Shown: in pieces, positions 37,685-48,185 of the stretch
Numbering within the stretch: position 1 is the first letter of the stretch
Layout: the number at the start of each line of letters is the position of its first letter
Assembly (NCBI GenBank): GCA_937992195.1
Contig: CALKKV010000005.1
Span: forward strand, 1 to 64,000
Direction: 5' to 3'
Length of the DNA stretch: 64,000 nt
From: an uncultured Gammaproteobacteria bacterium
GTDB lineage: Bacteria > Pseudomonadota > Gammaproteobacteria > Arenicellales > Poriferihabitantaceae
Notes under the pieces: generated by a model
Databases searched by the model: none
Told to the model about the DNA's origin: nothing
The model's input: the letters and a program-made list of their open reading frames with translations, nothing else
Made by a program: the position numbers and the translations under genes

Positions 37685-40600
37685 TTAGCCATTGATAACT
37701 ACTTTTAATTCAGGAGAAGTCAATTGTCTCTCAAGCATCGATAATTGTTGCTTATATTTCTCCATGTTTGCCCTCTTAACATGCCCAAATCCTTTGATCA
37801 TTTGTGGCAAGCTGACGATCTCTACAAAGCGTGCGTAATTTTCTTCGTTGATTTTGTCCAGGTTTTTATTTACCAGGCTTTCAAAATCTGTGATCAGCTC
37901 TCGCTCGCATTGGCGTTCTTCTGTTTTTCCAAACATGTCCCAACGCCCGCCCCGCAAAGATTTCATTTTCGCCAGCATCCGAAAAATCGACAGGGAAAAT
38001 CCGGGCAGCTTACGTTTTATTGGCAAGCCGTCAAACTCGCTTATTTTAGATATGACTGGTGGTGCCATATGGAAATTGATTTTAAAGTTTCCATCAAATT
38101 GCTTATTGAGTCCTTCAAGAAACTCTGGATGCGAATATAGTCGCGCTACTTCATATTCGTCTTTATAAGACATTAATTTAAACAAGCTCTTCGCATAAGC
38201 AATGGAGAGTTCACCGAATTCTTCCTTAAGATCACTTTGCGCAACATGGTCTACCGACTTTCGATATCTGTCCGCCCATTGGGTATCCTGATACTCCACC
38301 AGGAAGTCGTATCGCCAGGACACAATATCCTCGAGCCTGGTTAATGCACTATCTGGCTGTACTTTATTACCAAGCTGGCTCAACACTGCTTCGAGATTCA
38401 CAACAGCACGACGTCCCCATAAGAAAGCAGACTGGTTAAGATCTATCGCAACACCGTTAAGTCGGATCGCCTCATTGATTGCATCTGAGGACACCGGAAC
38501 AAAGCCCCTTTGATAAGCATATCCAAGCAAGAATAAATTACTCGCTATGGTGTCTCCTAACAGGTCTCGAGCTATTCTCGTAGCGTCGACAAACTCAGCA
38601 TTTCCTTTGCCTGCCTCTTGTTCAATCGCTGCTTGTAACTCAGAAGTTGGAAACGAATAGTCTTGATCATGAATAAAGTCTGCGGTAGCCGTTTCATAAC
38701 TGTTTATTATCGCTTTAGACCTGGTTTTACCCAATCTGGCTAATGCATCCGCGCTTGCAGATACCACTAAATCGCATCCAAGCAATAGATCTGCATCGCC
38801 ATCAGGAATACGCACTGCATGAATTTGATTTTGTTCGGTTGCAACCTTTACGTGGCTCACAACAGAACCAAATTTTTGTGCAAGGCCCGTCTGGTTTAAA
38901 GTAGAACACCCTTTTCCTTCGAGATGCGCTGCCATTGCGACAATAGAACCTACGGTTAAAATACCCGTTCCGCCTATTCCAGTAACCAACATATTCCAGG
39001 GCTGATCAAGTGCTGCAATCTTCGGCTCTTTCACAACAATTTCAAGATCTGCACTTTTCACCACCGCCTCGGGCTTTCGAAGCGTTGCTCCTTCAAGGGT
39101 CACAAAACTCGGACAAAATCCGTCTACACAACTTAGATCTTTGTTGCAGGCATTCTGGTCTACCTGGCGTTTTAAACCGAGCTCGGTAGATTTCGGAATG
39201 ATAGAGAGACAGTTAGATTTACTACTGCAGTCGCCACAGCCTTCGCAAACCGCAGGGTTAATATAGACGTGTGTATCGCTTTCTGCCATTAAGCCGCGCT
39301 TTCGTCTGCGTCGCTTTTCCGATGCACAGGTTTGATCAAATATAATGACGGACGTACCCTTAACTTCTCTGATTTCAGTTTGCAGTTGTGCGTAATCTCT
39401 TTTTGGATGCAGCGTGATATCGCGTTGCTGCGACAGCTGGTCGCGGGCTTGGTCAACGTCCTCTGCAACTACCGCGATTCTTTCGATACCCTCGGCGCGC
39501 ACTTGATCCACAATCTGCGAAAGGGTTAAGGAGCCATCGACAGATTGTCCGCCAGTCATTGCGACCGCATCGTTATAGAGAATTTTATAGGTGATGTTCA
39601 CACCGGAGGCTATCGCCGCGCGAATCGCAAGAATGCCGGAATGAAAGTAAGTGCCATCGCCAATGTTTTGAAAGATATGTTTGGTCTTTACAAAGGGAGC
39701 CTGTCCTATCCAGGAAGCACCTTCTCCCCCCATCTGGGTGAACAGCTCGGTATTGCGATCCATCCATTTAACCATGTAGTGACAGCCGATACCGGCATGA
39801 GCAATACTGCCGTCCGGAACCTTGGTCGAACTATTATGTGGACAACCTGAACAAAAATATGGCGTTCGCGTGAGTGCCGCTGGCGCTCTGGTTAAACGCC
39901 GTTCTTTACGGTCTAAAAACTCCAATCGTTCACGAATCTGCTCGCTGTCATAAAACGCCAGAACCCTGCTTCCAATTGCTCGGGCAACCATTGCTGGTGT
40001 CAGTTCGGAAAGATTACTAACCAAAACATTGCCGTTTTCATCAAACTCTCCAATCACTCTTGGACGATCCGATACCGGCCAATTGTAGAGCTGACCTGTG
40101 ATCTGGTCTTCAATAACACTGCGTTTCTCTTCAACCACCAATATCTCGTTTAGACCACGCGCAAACTCGTGAAATGTCACCGGTTCAAGAGGCCAGCTCA
40201 TACCCACTTTAAACACGCGGATACCGATTGAAGAGGCGGTCTGATCATCAATTCCCAGACTGTTAAGCGCCTCCATCACATCCATATGTGATTTACCACT
40301 GGTAACAATTCCCAGTCGCGGTGTCGGACTATCAAGCGTTACTCTATTTAATCGATTCACTCGAGCGAAGTTCCTTGCCGCATAAATTCGATGTCTATGC
40401 AGCAACTCTTCCTGCTCAAGTGGTGTCGCTGGCCATTGTGCATTGAGGCCGCCTTCAGGCATATCGAAATCGGTGGGCAAACAAATTTGCACTCTATCCG
40501 GCGATAAATCCGCGGAGATTGCAGAATCCATATTCTCAGTAATTGCTTTTAAACCAACCCAGCAGCCGCTGAAGCGGGATAGTGCCCAGCCGAATAAACC

Positions 40601-41143
40601 GTAATCAAGAACATCTTGGACGTTCGAAGGATTTAACACCGGCACAGCCGCACCGATAAACATATGCTCGCTCTGGTGCGGGACAGTTGAGGATTTACAG
40701 GCATGATCATCGCCGGCTACCGCCAGCACACCGCCATACTTGGCGGTTCCATAATTATTAGCATGTTTGATCACGTCCATGCTGCGATCTACGCCTGGCC
40801 CCTTGCCATACCACATAGAAAAAACACCGTCGTATTGCGGGTCAGGCAAAACGTCTATTTGTTGGGTCCCCCATACAGCTGTCGCCGCAAGATCTTCATT
40901 GACCCCAGGATTAAACTTAATATTGTGCTCGGCTAGTTGCTTACTCGCTTGATTCATAGACATGTCTAATGTCCCCACTGGCGAGCCACGATAACCAGAG
41001 ACATAGCCAGCGGTATTTAAGCCAGCCTGCAGATCTTTTTGGTGTTGTAACAGAGGTAATCTGACTAGTGCTTCTATTCCAGTCAGGTAGGCACGATCTT
41101 TTTGTAGATCATATTTGTCAAGTAATGAGACGTTATAACGCAT
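37685..41143 (-). CDS. Fused indolepyruvate:ferredoxin oxidoreductase-type 2-oxoacid oxidoreductase
   Basis: About 1152 residues. An N-terminal pyrimidine-binding domain (GYRGSPVGTLD) is followed by a TPP-binding domain around 420-560 (FCSGCPHNSST, GIGCHYMV, GDGTYFHSGILAIRAA). A ferredoxin-like 4Fe-4S region lies around 630-680 (CEGCGDCSSKSNC and CNKDLSCVDGFC). The gamma-type domain starts near 730 (TGIGGTGILTVGSIVAMAA). It oxidatively decarboxylates aryl- or branched-chain 2-oxoacids to acyl-CoA. The start at 41143 (MRYNVSLLDKYDL) is preferred over 41176. Divergent from liuA, so conversion of the leucine keto acid to isovaleryl-CoA is an attractive inference. Confidence 0.85.
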   Translation of the reverse strand: MRYNVSLLDKYDLQKDRAYLTGIEALVRLPLLQHQKDLQAGLNTAGYVSGYRGSPVGTLDMSMNQASKQLAEHNIKFNPGVNEDLAATAVWGTQQIDVLPDPQYDGVFSMWYGKGPGVDRSMDVIKHANNYGTAKYGGVLAVAGDDHACKSSTVPHQSEHMFIGAAVPVLNPSNVQDVLDYGLFGWALSRFSGCWVGLKAITENMDSAISADLSPDRVQICLPTDFDMPEGGLNAQWPATPLEQEELLHRHRIYAARNFARVNRLNRVTLDSPTPRLGIVTSGKSHMDVMEALNSLGIDDQTASSIGIRVFKVGMSWPLEPVTFHEFARGLNEILVVEEKRSVIEDQITGQLYNWPVSDRPRVIGEFDENGNVLVSNLSELTPAMVARAIGSRVLAFYDSEQIRERLEFLDRKERRLTRAPAALTRTPYFCSGCPHNSSTKVPDGSIAHAGIGCHYMVKWMDRNTELFTQMGGEGASWIGQAPFVKTKHIFQNIGDGTYFHSGILAIRAAIASGVNITYKILYNDAVAMTGGQSVDGSLTLSQIVDQVRAEGIERIAVVAEDVDQARDQLSQQRDITLHPKRDYAQLQTEIREVKGTSVIIFDQTCASEKRRRRKRGLMAESDTHVYINPAVCEGCGDCSSKSNCLSIIPKSTELGLKRQVDQNACNKDLSCVDGFCPSFVTLEGATLRKPEAVVKSADLEIVVKEPKIAALDQPWNMLVTGIGGTGILTVGSIVAMAAHLEGKGCSTLNQTGLAQKFGSVVSHVKVATEQNQIHAVRIPDGDADLLLGCDLVVSASADALARLGKTRSKAIINSYETATADFIHDQDYSFPTSELQAAIEQEAGKGNAEFVDATRIARDLLGDTIASNLFLLGYAYQRGFVPVSSDAINEAIRLNGVAIDLNQSAFLWGRRAVVNLEAVLSQLGNKVQPDSALTRLEDIVSWRYDFLVEYQDTQWADRYRKSVDHVAQSDLKEEFGELSIAYAKSLFKLMSYKDEYEVARLYSHPEFLEGLNKQFDGNFKINFHMAPPVISKISEFDGLPIKRKLPGFSLSIFRMLAKMKSLRGGRWDMFGKTEERQCERELITDFESLVNKNLDKINEENYARFVEIVSLPQMIKGFGHVKRANMEKYKQQLSMLERQLTSPELKVVING

Positions 41144-41348
41144 GATTGAATACTCCAGCGATGCTGTACACAGCAATTTTTATGTTTGTTACCGAATCTT
41201 TGTCGATTCGATAGCTGTGTGCTCAGCGTGTTGTCGGGAAAAGGTAATTTCTGCCAACATCAACTCTGCGTACGGTTAACGCCTAGTCGACTGACCCATC
41301 ATACTGTGACAACAAATATTTGCAACCAGACAATCTTCAGTTTGAGGA

Positions 41349-41354
41349 TATAAT
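41349..41354 (+). promoter_or_regulatory. -10 element of the liu operon
   Basis: A perfect TATAAT lies 34 bases before the ATG at 41388. A weak CAGACA (41327-41332) at 16-bp spacing could be the -35. The element overlaps the region where a GTG (41355) would start, which excludes that start. Confidence 0.5.
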
Positions 41355-41387
41355 GTGCGCCTTTCTGATTATCACTGCCATTCAGTC

Positions 41388-42551
41388 ATGTTTACAAGTT
41401 CAATGCATTTCGCTCTAGGCGAAGAAATCGACGCTCTAAGAGAGATGACGCATCGCTTTGCGCAAGATGAGATCTCGCCCCTAGCTGCGGACATTGACAA
41501 ACATAATGCCTTTCCATTGACGATGTGGAAACGTCTTGGAGAATTGGGATTATTAGGTATTACCGCAGAATCAGAATATGGTGGCTCTGGTATGGGGTAC
41601 TTGGCTCATGTTGTGGCGATTGAAGAAATTAGCAGAGCCTCTGCGTCAATTGGTCTTTCATACGGCGCGCATTCCAACCTTTGCGTTAATCAGTTACGTC
41701 GCAATGGCACTGAAGAACAAAAGCAGCGTTACCTGCCCAATCTATGCAGTGGTGAACATATCGGTGCACTAGCGATGTCAGAACCGGGATCCGGTTCAGA
41801 TGTTGTATCGATGAAGACACGTGCGGAAAAAAAGGGGGACCGGTATATTTTAAACGGCAATAAAATGTGGATCACCAACGGACCCGATGCTGATACCTTG
41901 ATCATTTACGCAAAAACAGATCCAGCAGGTGGCTCAAAAGGCATCACCGCGTTTATTGTAGAGAAAAATTTTAAGGGTTTCTCCACTGCTCAAAAGTTGG
42001 ACAAGCTGGGAATGCGTGGATCCAATACTTGCGAACTTGTATTTAATGATTGTGAAGTCCCCGAAGAAAATGTGTTGGGTGAAGTGGGTTGCGGTGTAGG
42101 TGTTTTAATGTCTGGGCTCGACACTGAAAGGGTGACCTTAGCTGGAGGCCCTCTTGGAATCATGGCGGCTTGTATGGATATAGTTATTCCCTACGTCCAC
42201 GAACGTAAGCAATTTGGCGAAGCAATTGGCACCTTCCAGTTAATGCAAGGTAAGTTAGCCGACATGTATACAACAATGAACGCCTGTCGTTCCTATGTCT
42301 ATATGGTTGCCGCGGCCTGTGATCGCGGTGAAACAACCCGTAAAGATGCGGCAGGATGTATTTTGTATAGCGCTGAAAAAGCAACGCAGATGGCATTGGA
42401 AGCAATTCAATCACTGGGCGGCAATGGTTATATTAATGAATATGCAACCGGAAGATTGTTGCGTGATGCAAAGCTTTATGAGATTGGTGCCGGCACCAGC
42501 GAGATACGCAGAATGTTGATTGGTCGAGAACTGTTTGAAGAAACCATCTAA
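41388..42551 (+). CDS. liuA: Isovaleryl-CoA dehydrogenase
   Basis: About 387 residues of the acyl-CoA dehydrogenase family. It oxidises isovaleryl-CoA to 3-methylcrotonyl-CoA, passing electrons to ETF. Seen are [17 protein letters not shown], the FAD/substrate block [36 protein letters not shown] with the catalytic Glu in the position particular to isovaleryl-CoA dehydrogenases, and [23 protein letters not shown] 41388 or 41403 is the start. It is the first gene of the leucine/isovalerate operon. Confidence 0.92.
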   Translation: MFTSSMHFALGEEIDALREMTHRFAQDEISPLAADIDKHNAFPLTMWKRLGELGLLGITAESEYGGSGMGYLAHVVAIEEISRASASIGLSYGAHSNLCVNQLRRNGTEEQKQRYLPNLCSGEHIGALAMSEPGSGSDVVSMKTRAEKKGDRYILNGNKMWITNGPDADTLIIYAKTDPAGGSKGITAFIVEKNFKGFSTAQKLDKLGMRGSNTCELVFNDCEVPEENVLGEVGCGVGVLMSGLDTERVTLAGGPLGIMAACMDIVIPYVHERKQFGEAIGTFQLMQGKLADMYTTMNACRSYVYMVAAACDRGETTRKDAAGCILYSAEKATQMALEAIQSLGGNGYINEYATGRLLRDAKLYEIGAGTSEIRRMLIGRELFEETI

Positions 42552-42563
42552 CCACCTTCTTTG

Positions 42564-44168
42564 ATGACTATTATTAAATCGGCAATTTCTCCGAATTCGG
42601 CAGCATTTTCGGAAAACAAGAAGAAAATGGCCGCGGCCATTGCCGAAATTGAAGACGCTGCAAATACTTCCATGGAGGGCGGCGGCAAAGGTCCGCAAAA
42701 GCGGCATCTTGACCGCGGTAAATTACTGCCGAGAGATCGTGTCCAGGCTTTAATCGATCCTGGATCGCCGTTTCTGGAAACGGGTTTATTTGCGGCCCAT
42801 AACATCTATGACGGCGCAGCGCCAGGAGCCGGACTGATTACAGGCGTCGGCAATATCGAAGGTCGGCAATGTATGATTGTTTGCAATGATGCAACAGTTA
42901 AAGGTGGTACCTACTATCCATTAACCGTAAAGAAGCATCTGCGTGCGCAGGAAATAGCGGCTGCGAATCATCTACCCTGTGTCTATCTTGTTGACTCTGG
43001 TGGCGCTAATCTGCCCAATCAGGACGAAGTTTTTCCAGACCGCGATCATTTTGGCCGTATCTTTTTTAATCAAGCTAATATGTCTGCCCAGGGAATCGCG
43101 CAAATCGCTGTGGTAATGGGCTCCTGCACTGCCGGGGGCGCCTATGTACCTGCGATGTCCGATGAATCAATCATTGTTCGCAACCAGGGAACAATTTTTC
43201 TCGCAGGTCCTCCGCTGGTTAAAGCGGCGACCGGAGAGGTTGTAAGTGCCGAAGACCTAGGTGGAGCGGATGTCCATACCCGCCTTTCTGGGGTATCTGA
43301 CCATCTTGCTGAAGACGACCTTCATGCGCTGGAACTTGCACGTAGAGCTGTTGCCAATTTAGCAACAACCACAAAAGAAATGGGATTGTCCGAGGTGGAA
43401 CCCCCCAGATATGACCCGGAAGAATTGTATGGTGTTATTCCGGCAGACCCTAGGCAACCATATGATGTGCGGGAAATCATTGCTCGAATCGTGGATGGCT
43501 CACGATTCGATGAGTTTAAAGCCAGATATGGCACCACGCTGGTTTGTGGTTTCGCAATGATTCACGGCATTAAAGTTGGAATCATTGCGAACAATGGTGT
43601 TCTGTTTTCCGAGTCATCCTTAAAAGGAACACATTTTGTTCAGCTCTGTTGTCAACGTAAAACTCCTTTACTGTTTTTACAAAACATCACCGGATTCATG
43701 GTCGGGCAGCAATATGAAACCGGCGGCATCGCTAAAGATGGCGCAAAGCTTGTAACTGCTGTAGCCACCGCGCAAGTCCCCAAACATACGTTAATCATTG
43801 GTGGCAGCTTCGGCGCTGGTAACTACGGTATGTGCGGCAGATCTTATGACCCGCGTTTCCTCTGGACGTGGCCGAATAGTCGGATTAGTGTGATGGGAGG
43901 AGAACAGGCGGCTGGGGTCTTGGCCACCGTAAAACGTGACGGTATAGAGCGAAAAGGAGGCAGCTGGAGCGCCGAGGAAGAGTCAGAATTCAAACAGCCC
44001 ATCGTTGACCAATTTGAACACCAGGGTCACCCACTGTACGCCTCGGCAAGGTTATGGGATGACGGCATAATCGACCCTGCGCGTACTCGAGACGTGCTCG
44101 GATTGTCTCTCGCGGCAAGTTTAAACGCGCCCATCGCGGACAGCCGTTTTGGGCTATTTAGAATGTAA
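42564..44168 (+). CDS. liuB: Methylcrotonyl-CoA carboxylase, carboxyltransferase (beta) subunit
   Basis: 534 residues of the acyl-CoA carboxyltransferase family. It transfers CO2 from carboxybiotin to 3-methylcrotonyl-CoA. Seen are [56 protein letters not shown] and [18 protein letters not shown], all characteristic of MCC-beta rather than propionyl-CoA carboxylase. An ATG at 42564, one codon after a TTG, is the start. It lies 12 bases after liuA. Confidence 0.93.
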   Translation: MTIIKSAISPNSAAFSENKKKMAAAIAEIEDAANTSMEGGGKGPQKRHLDRGKLLPRDRVQALIDPGSPFLETGLFAAHNIYDGAAPGAGLITGVGNIEGRQCMIVCNDATVKGGTYYPLTVKKHLRAQEIAAANHLPCVYLVDSGGANLPNQDEVFPDRDHFGRIFFNQANMSAQGIAQIAVVMGSCTAGGAYVPAMSDESIIVRNQGTIFLAGPPLVKAATGEVVSAEDLGGADVHTRLSGVSDHLAEDDLHALELARRAVANLATTTKEMGLSEVEPPRYDPEELYGVIPADPRQPYDVREIIARIVDGSRFDEFKARYGTTLVCGFAMIHGIKVGIIANNGVLFSESSLKGTHFVQLCCQRKTPLLFLQNITGFMVGQQYETGGIAKDGAKLVTAVATAQVPKHTLIIGGSFGAGNYGMCGRSYDPRFLWTWPNSRISVMGGEQAAGVLATVKRDGIERKGGSWSAEEESEFKQPIVDQFEHQGHPLYASARLWDDGIIDPARTRDVLGLSLAASLNAPIADSRFGLFRM

Positions 44169-44180
44169 TCCTGGGATCAT

Positions 44181-46190
44181 GTGAGCACAGCTATGATTCA
44201 AAAAGTACTGATCGCTAATCGAGGAGAGATTGCCTGTCGCATTATTAAGACGCTTGATCGATTGGGAATTCGCTCAATCGCCGTATATTCAGACGCTGAT
44301 CGAAATGCGCTGCATGTCTCCATGGCGACCGAGGCGATACATATTGGACCGGCGGCAGCCAGCGAAAGCTATTTGAAAATAGCGAACATTGTTAATGCAG
44401 CAAAACAAACCGATGCTGACGCCGTACATCCGGGATACGGCTTTCTCTCCGAGAATCCCGAATTTGTGCGCGCGCTGCACAACGAGAACATTGTATTTAT
44501 CGGGCCAGACTCTGATTCAATCGAGGCGATGGGGCTAAAGGATGCCGCAAAGGCAATGATGATAGAGGCTAATGTTCCAGTGGTGCCTGGTTATCATGGA
44601 GAAAATCAGGATGCCGCATTTTTAGCGTCCGAAGCAGAAAAGATAGGTTATCCGGTATTGATCAAAGCCCGCTCCGGCGGTGGCGGTAAAGGCATGCGCA
44701 AGGTTGATCATGCCAATGATTTTGCATCGGCACTAGCCAGCGCACAGCGAGAAAGCATGGCAAGTTTCGGCGACCAGAGCGTGTTAATCGAGAAATTCGT
44801 GTCTTCACCGCGACATATTGAAGTACAGATTTTTGGGGATCGTCATGGAAATGTGGTTCATCTCAATGAGCGCGACTGCTCTTTACAAAGACGACATCAG
44901 AAAGTAATTGAAGAAGCACCTGCTCCGGGCATGACTGCGGAGATGCGAGCGGAAATGGGCAAAGCAGCGGTGGCTGCTGCTCGTGCGGTGAACTACGTTG
45001 GGGCTGGAACCGTTGAGTTTATCGTCGATGCAAGTGCTGGCTTACGCACGGACCATTTCTACTTTATGGAAATGAATACGCGCTTACAGGTTGAGCATCC
45101 AGTAACTGAATTGATTACGAATACTGACCTTGTAGAATGGCAGATTCTGGTTGCTGAAGGAAAGCCGCTGCCGCTGAAACAAGACGATATATCTCTCGCT
45201 GGGCACGCGTTTGAAGCGCGCATTTACGCCGAAGATCCAGACAATGAATTTCTCCCCGCAACGGGTACTTTGTCACGGCTATCGTTTCCTCAAGCCGCCA
45301 GAATTGATACCGGGGTACAACAAGGGGATCAGATATCGCCGTTCTATGATCCAATGATTGCAAAACTAATTGTTTCTGGAGATAGCCGAGACCAAGCGCT
45401 TCAAAAGTTAAAGGTTGCTTTATCAAAGACGCATATTGGTGGTTGTATAACGAACGTCGGGTTTTTAGGTCGGCTATGTGCTACCCGTGAATTTGAATCT
45501 GGTTTGGCGACCACGGCGCTCATAGAAAACAACCAAACGCAATTGCAACGACCCGATATTCCTGATGAAGTATGGGTCATTGCGTCACTATCTCACCTTG
45601 GTCTACTCGACAACTCCTACTCCTCCTCGCCCTGGATTAGTCTCAAAGCATGGAGAAATTGGGGCAAGAGTAATCAAACTATTCGTCTCTCCTATGACAC
45701 TCGAATATTTGAGATAAAAACAACCGTTGATTCAGCTGAAGCTGTCACACTGCAGTTACACGAAAAATCTTTTCTTATATCTAATATCCGGATCAGTGAT
45801 GGTCAGAGTGAAAGCGCAACCTTTGACATTAATGGCCGAAATATCAAGGCTTATTGGCTTACAAAAACAAACAATATTTCTGTTTTTTATCAGGGAGAAG
45901 CCTGGACAATTTTATTTGACAACGCATTGGAACGAACAAAAGATGCCGGCTCAATCGGCGATGAAGTTATCGCGCCAATGCCAGGAAATATTATTGAAAC
46001 TAAAGTTGATATTGGCGACAGCGTAGCCGAGGGTGATATCCTTATTCAGTTGGAAGCAATGAAAATGGAACATTCACTGCTAGCAGAACGAACTGGTGTT
46101 GTAAAAGAAATCAATGTGCGTGTTGGAGATCAGGTTGAAGCAGGAGCCGTCCTGTTAAGTCTCGAACCATCAAATGAGAGTGCGTCATGA
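44181..46190 (+). CDS. liuD: Methylcrotonyl-CoA carboxylase, biotin carboxylase/BCCP (alpha) subunit
   Basis: About 669 residues. Biotin carboxylase domain: KVLIANRGEIACRIIKTL, HPGYGFLSENPEF, ARSGGGGKGMRKV, FMEMNTRLQVEHPVTE. A linker and a C-terminal biotinyl domain follow, with the biotin lysine in EAMKMEHSL near the end. The start is GTG at 44181 or ATG at 44193 four codons later. It lies 12 bases after liuB; in Pseudomonas the liuC hydratase gene sits between these two but is missing here. It overlaps liuE by ATGA. Confidence 0.93.
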   Translation: MSTAMIQKVLIANRGEIACRIIKTLDRLGIRSIAVYSDADRNALHVSMATEAIHIGPAAASESYLKIANIVNAAKQTDADAVHPGYGFLSENPEFVRALHNENIVFIGPDSDSIEAMGLKDAAKAMMIEANVPVVPGYHGENQDAAFLASEAEKIGYPVLIKARSGGGGKGMRKVDHANDFASALASAQRESMASFGDQSVLIEKFVSSPRHIEVQIFGDRHGNVVHLNERDCSLQRRHQKVIEEAPAPGMTAEMRAEMGKAAVAAARAVNYVGAGTVEFIVDASAGLRTDHFYFMEMNTRLQVEHPVTELITNTDLVEWQILVAEGKPLPLKQDDISLAGHAFEARIYAEDPDNEFLPATGTLSRLSFPQAARIDTGVQQGDQISPFYDPMIAKLIVSGDSRDQALQKLKVALSKTHIGGCITNVGFLGRLCATREFESGLATTALIENNQTQLQRPDIPDEVWVIASLSHLGLLDNSYSSSPWISLKAWRNWGKSNQTIRLSYDTRIFEIKTTVDSAEAVTLQLHEKSFLISNIRISDGQSESATFDINGRNIKAYWLTKTNNISVFYQGEAWTILFDNALERTKDAGSIGDEVIAPMPGNIIETKVDIGDSVAEGDILIQLEAMKMEHSLLAERTGVVKEINVRVGDQVEAGAVLLSLEPSNESAS

Positions 46191-47068
46191 GTGAATTTGT
46201 CCAGATTTTTGAAGTGGGCCCGAGAGACGGTCTACAAAATGAAAAAGCAAAGATAAAGCCTGAACCAAAGGTACAATTGGTCAACATGCTGTCTGAAGCG
46301 GGCTTTAGTAAAATCGAAGTAACCAGTTTTGTTTCTCCAAAATGGGTGCCGCAAATGAAAGATGCGCCGATAGTGATGGGAGGAATCGAGCGACATCAAG
46401 GCGTAACCTACGCAGCACTTACACCTAATAAGATGGGCTATCAGTTTGCGCAAAAAGCGCAGGCAGACGAAGTGGCTATTTTTGCTGCGGCCTCTGAATC
46501 TTTTAGTCAACATAATATCAACTGCAGCATTGCCGAAAGTCTGGAACGTTTTATTCCGGTTCTTGAGCTCGCAAAGCAAGACGGTAAACTGGTACGCGGT
46601 TATATTTCTTGTGTTGTCGGCTGTCCTTATGAGGGAGAAATTAATCCCGCTGCAGTCGCAGAAATCACCGAGAAGCTACTTGCTTTAGGGTGTTATGAAG
46701 TGTCTCTTGGTGACACCATAGGCAGCGGCACTCCTGAAACTATTGCCAAGATGCTTGAGACAACGCTTGCAATTGCACCGGCAGAGAAGCTCGCCGGTCA
46801 CTATCACGATACGAGTAACAATGCGCTGGATAACATTGCAGTGAGTCTGGATATGGGAATTCGCACTTTCGATTCTGCAATTGGTGGCTTGGGGGGTTGC
46901 CCTTATGCGCCGGGAGCCAAAGGAAACGTATCCACCTCAAAGGTCGTAAAACTGTTGCATGAGAAAGGCTTTACAACCGGTATCGATGTATCTGCTTTGG
47001 AGTCTATCGAAGTATTTGTCGCGGAAATGTTAAAGCAGAAGCCTGATAAAAAGAAACCGTTACATTGA
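46187..47068 (+). CDS. liuE: Hydroxymethylglutaryl-CoA lyase
   Basis: 293 residues of the HMGL-like TIM-barrel family. It cleaves HMG-CoA to acetyl-CoA and acetoacetate, the last step of leucine degradation. Seen are the catalytic EVGPRDGLQNEKA, VTSFVSPKWVPQMKD, SLGDTIGSGTPE, the metal pair HYHDTSNNALDN, and the conserved Cys of GGLGGCPYAPGAKGNVSTS. Translationally coupled to liuD (4-base overlap). Confidence 0.94.
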   Translation: MSEFVQIFEVGPRDGLQNEKAKIKPEPKVQLVNMLSEAGFSKIEVTSFVSPKWVPQMKDAPIVMGGIERHQGVTYAALTPNKMGYQFAQKAQADEVAIFAAASESFSQHNINCSIAESLERFIPVLELAKQDGKLVRGYISCVVGCPYEGEINPAAVAEITEKLLALGCYEVSLGDTIGSGTPETIAKMLETTLAIAPAEKLAGHYHDTSNNALDNIAVSLDMGIRTFDSAIGGLGGCPYAPGAKGNVSTSKVVKLLHEKGFTTGIDVSALESIEVFVAEMLKQKPDKKKPLH

Positions 47069-47126
47069 GATCTGGTATTTCAGCTTCTAAGTCCAACCAA
47101 TATAGCCACCTGCAACCTTTATCGGA

Positions 47127-48032
47127 TTAGTCTAACAGGGTACTAATAATTGGCGGAATAATAAAACTAGTTTGGATTAGCTGCTCATCCACGATTCTTG
47201 CTGAAGGAACAATCTGTCGAATAAAATTGCTTCCCGCAGATACCCTTGCCCAGACTCCGTAGGTTTCCAGGTTTGCACACGAGCCAAATCCAAAACTCGT
47301 AATGCCTGCCTGCAATGTTCTCCCTAAAACACTCACAAAAAGCGGACCACCGCTATCGCCGAAACATGCGTCACGCCGCAATGCAAGATTGCCAGCACAC
47401 AACATTCGATCCGTTGTTTCATCCGGATTAACTGCTCGACACCGAGTATTGCTTACAACCGGAAGGTTTACTTCCATTAGGTCACTGGGAAAGAAATTAC
47501 CAAACCGATCTGTTGAGCCCCAACCAACAGTCGTTGCTAGCGACCCAGCCAGATCAGAATTGCCACCGTACAGCGCCGTAGTTGGTTGGTTAGTTGGCTG
47601 CGCAAGTCTCAGCAACGCGTAGTCAAAATCAAAGGTAACGCTGGAAGCTCTAGGGTGTGTAACAATCTGTGCAATATCGATTAACTCGGCAGGAAGTAGA
47701 AACAGATCAGTTACTCCCGTTGCAACCTGAATGTCTCTCACTGTAAGACCGTCGACACAATGTGCCGCCGTCAAAACCCAAGATTGATGAATGATAGTAC
47801 CCGCACAATATTGCCCTAAAAACAAACTACGACCGGCTCGGACTAGCGCTACTGTCGAAGGCCAGCGACCCTCTGCTGAAGGCCGACCACCCACAATACG
47901 ACCTATTTGATCTTCTCTCTCGACCGTAGCATCGGATTCTTGTGCAACTGCGGTTTCGATATTGAGGAAAACGAAAACGACCGCGACCAGGGCCAGCGCT
48001 TGAATAGCGCATCTTTTATAGAATATTTTCAA
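47127..48032 (-). CDS. Secreted trypsin-like serine protease (S1A)
   Basis: 301 residues. A signal peptide (about 1-30, ending near TAVAQ) and a short propeptide lead to the activation site R45-IVGG. The triad is His91 (LTAAHC), Asp137 (DFDYALLRL) and Ser227 (GDSGGP). Asp221, six before the Ser, is the S1-pocket residue of trypsins, so cleavage after Arg or Lys is expected. Cys pairs are in normal positions. The C-terminus extends about 25 residues past the domain (IVDEQLIQTSF...). Monocistronic, exported to periplasm or medium. Confidence 0.9.
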   Translation of the reverse strand: MKIFYKRCAIQALALVAVVFVFLNIETAVAQESDATVEREDQIGRIVGGRPSAEGRWPSTVALVRAGRSLFLGQYCAGTIIHQSWVLTAAHCVDGLTVRDIQVATGVTDLFLLPAELIDIAQIVTHPRASSVTFDFDYALLRLAQPTNQPTTALYGGNSDLAGSLATTVGWGSTDRFGNFFPSDLMEVNLPVVSNTRCRAVNPDETTDRMLCAGNLALRRDACFGDSGGPLFVSVLGRTLQAGITSFGFGSCANLETYGVWARVSAGSNFIRQIVPSARIVDEQLIQTSFIIPPIISTLLD

Positions 48033-48185
48033 TAGTTTGCTCCATATTTTAGTTATAAGGACTTGAGAAAAGTCCTGAGAAGTTGCACCATCTTGTCACC
48101 CCGCAATCCATGTATTTATAAATACTTGGATAAGTCAAAACCAACGACTTAGATAATCCACTCCGATCCGAATCGTCATTTTCCC

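Noticed and set aside
41355..41387. GTG start for liuA at 41355
   Set aside because: It directly follows a perfect TATAAT and would lie upstream of the expected transcription start; the added residues are not conserved.
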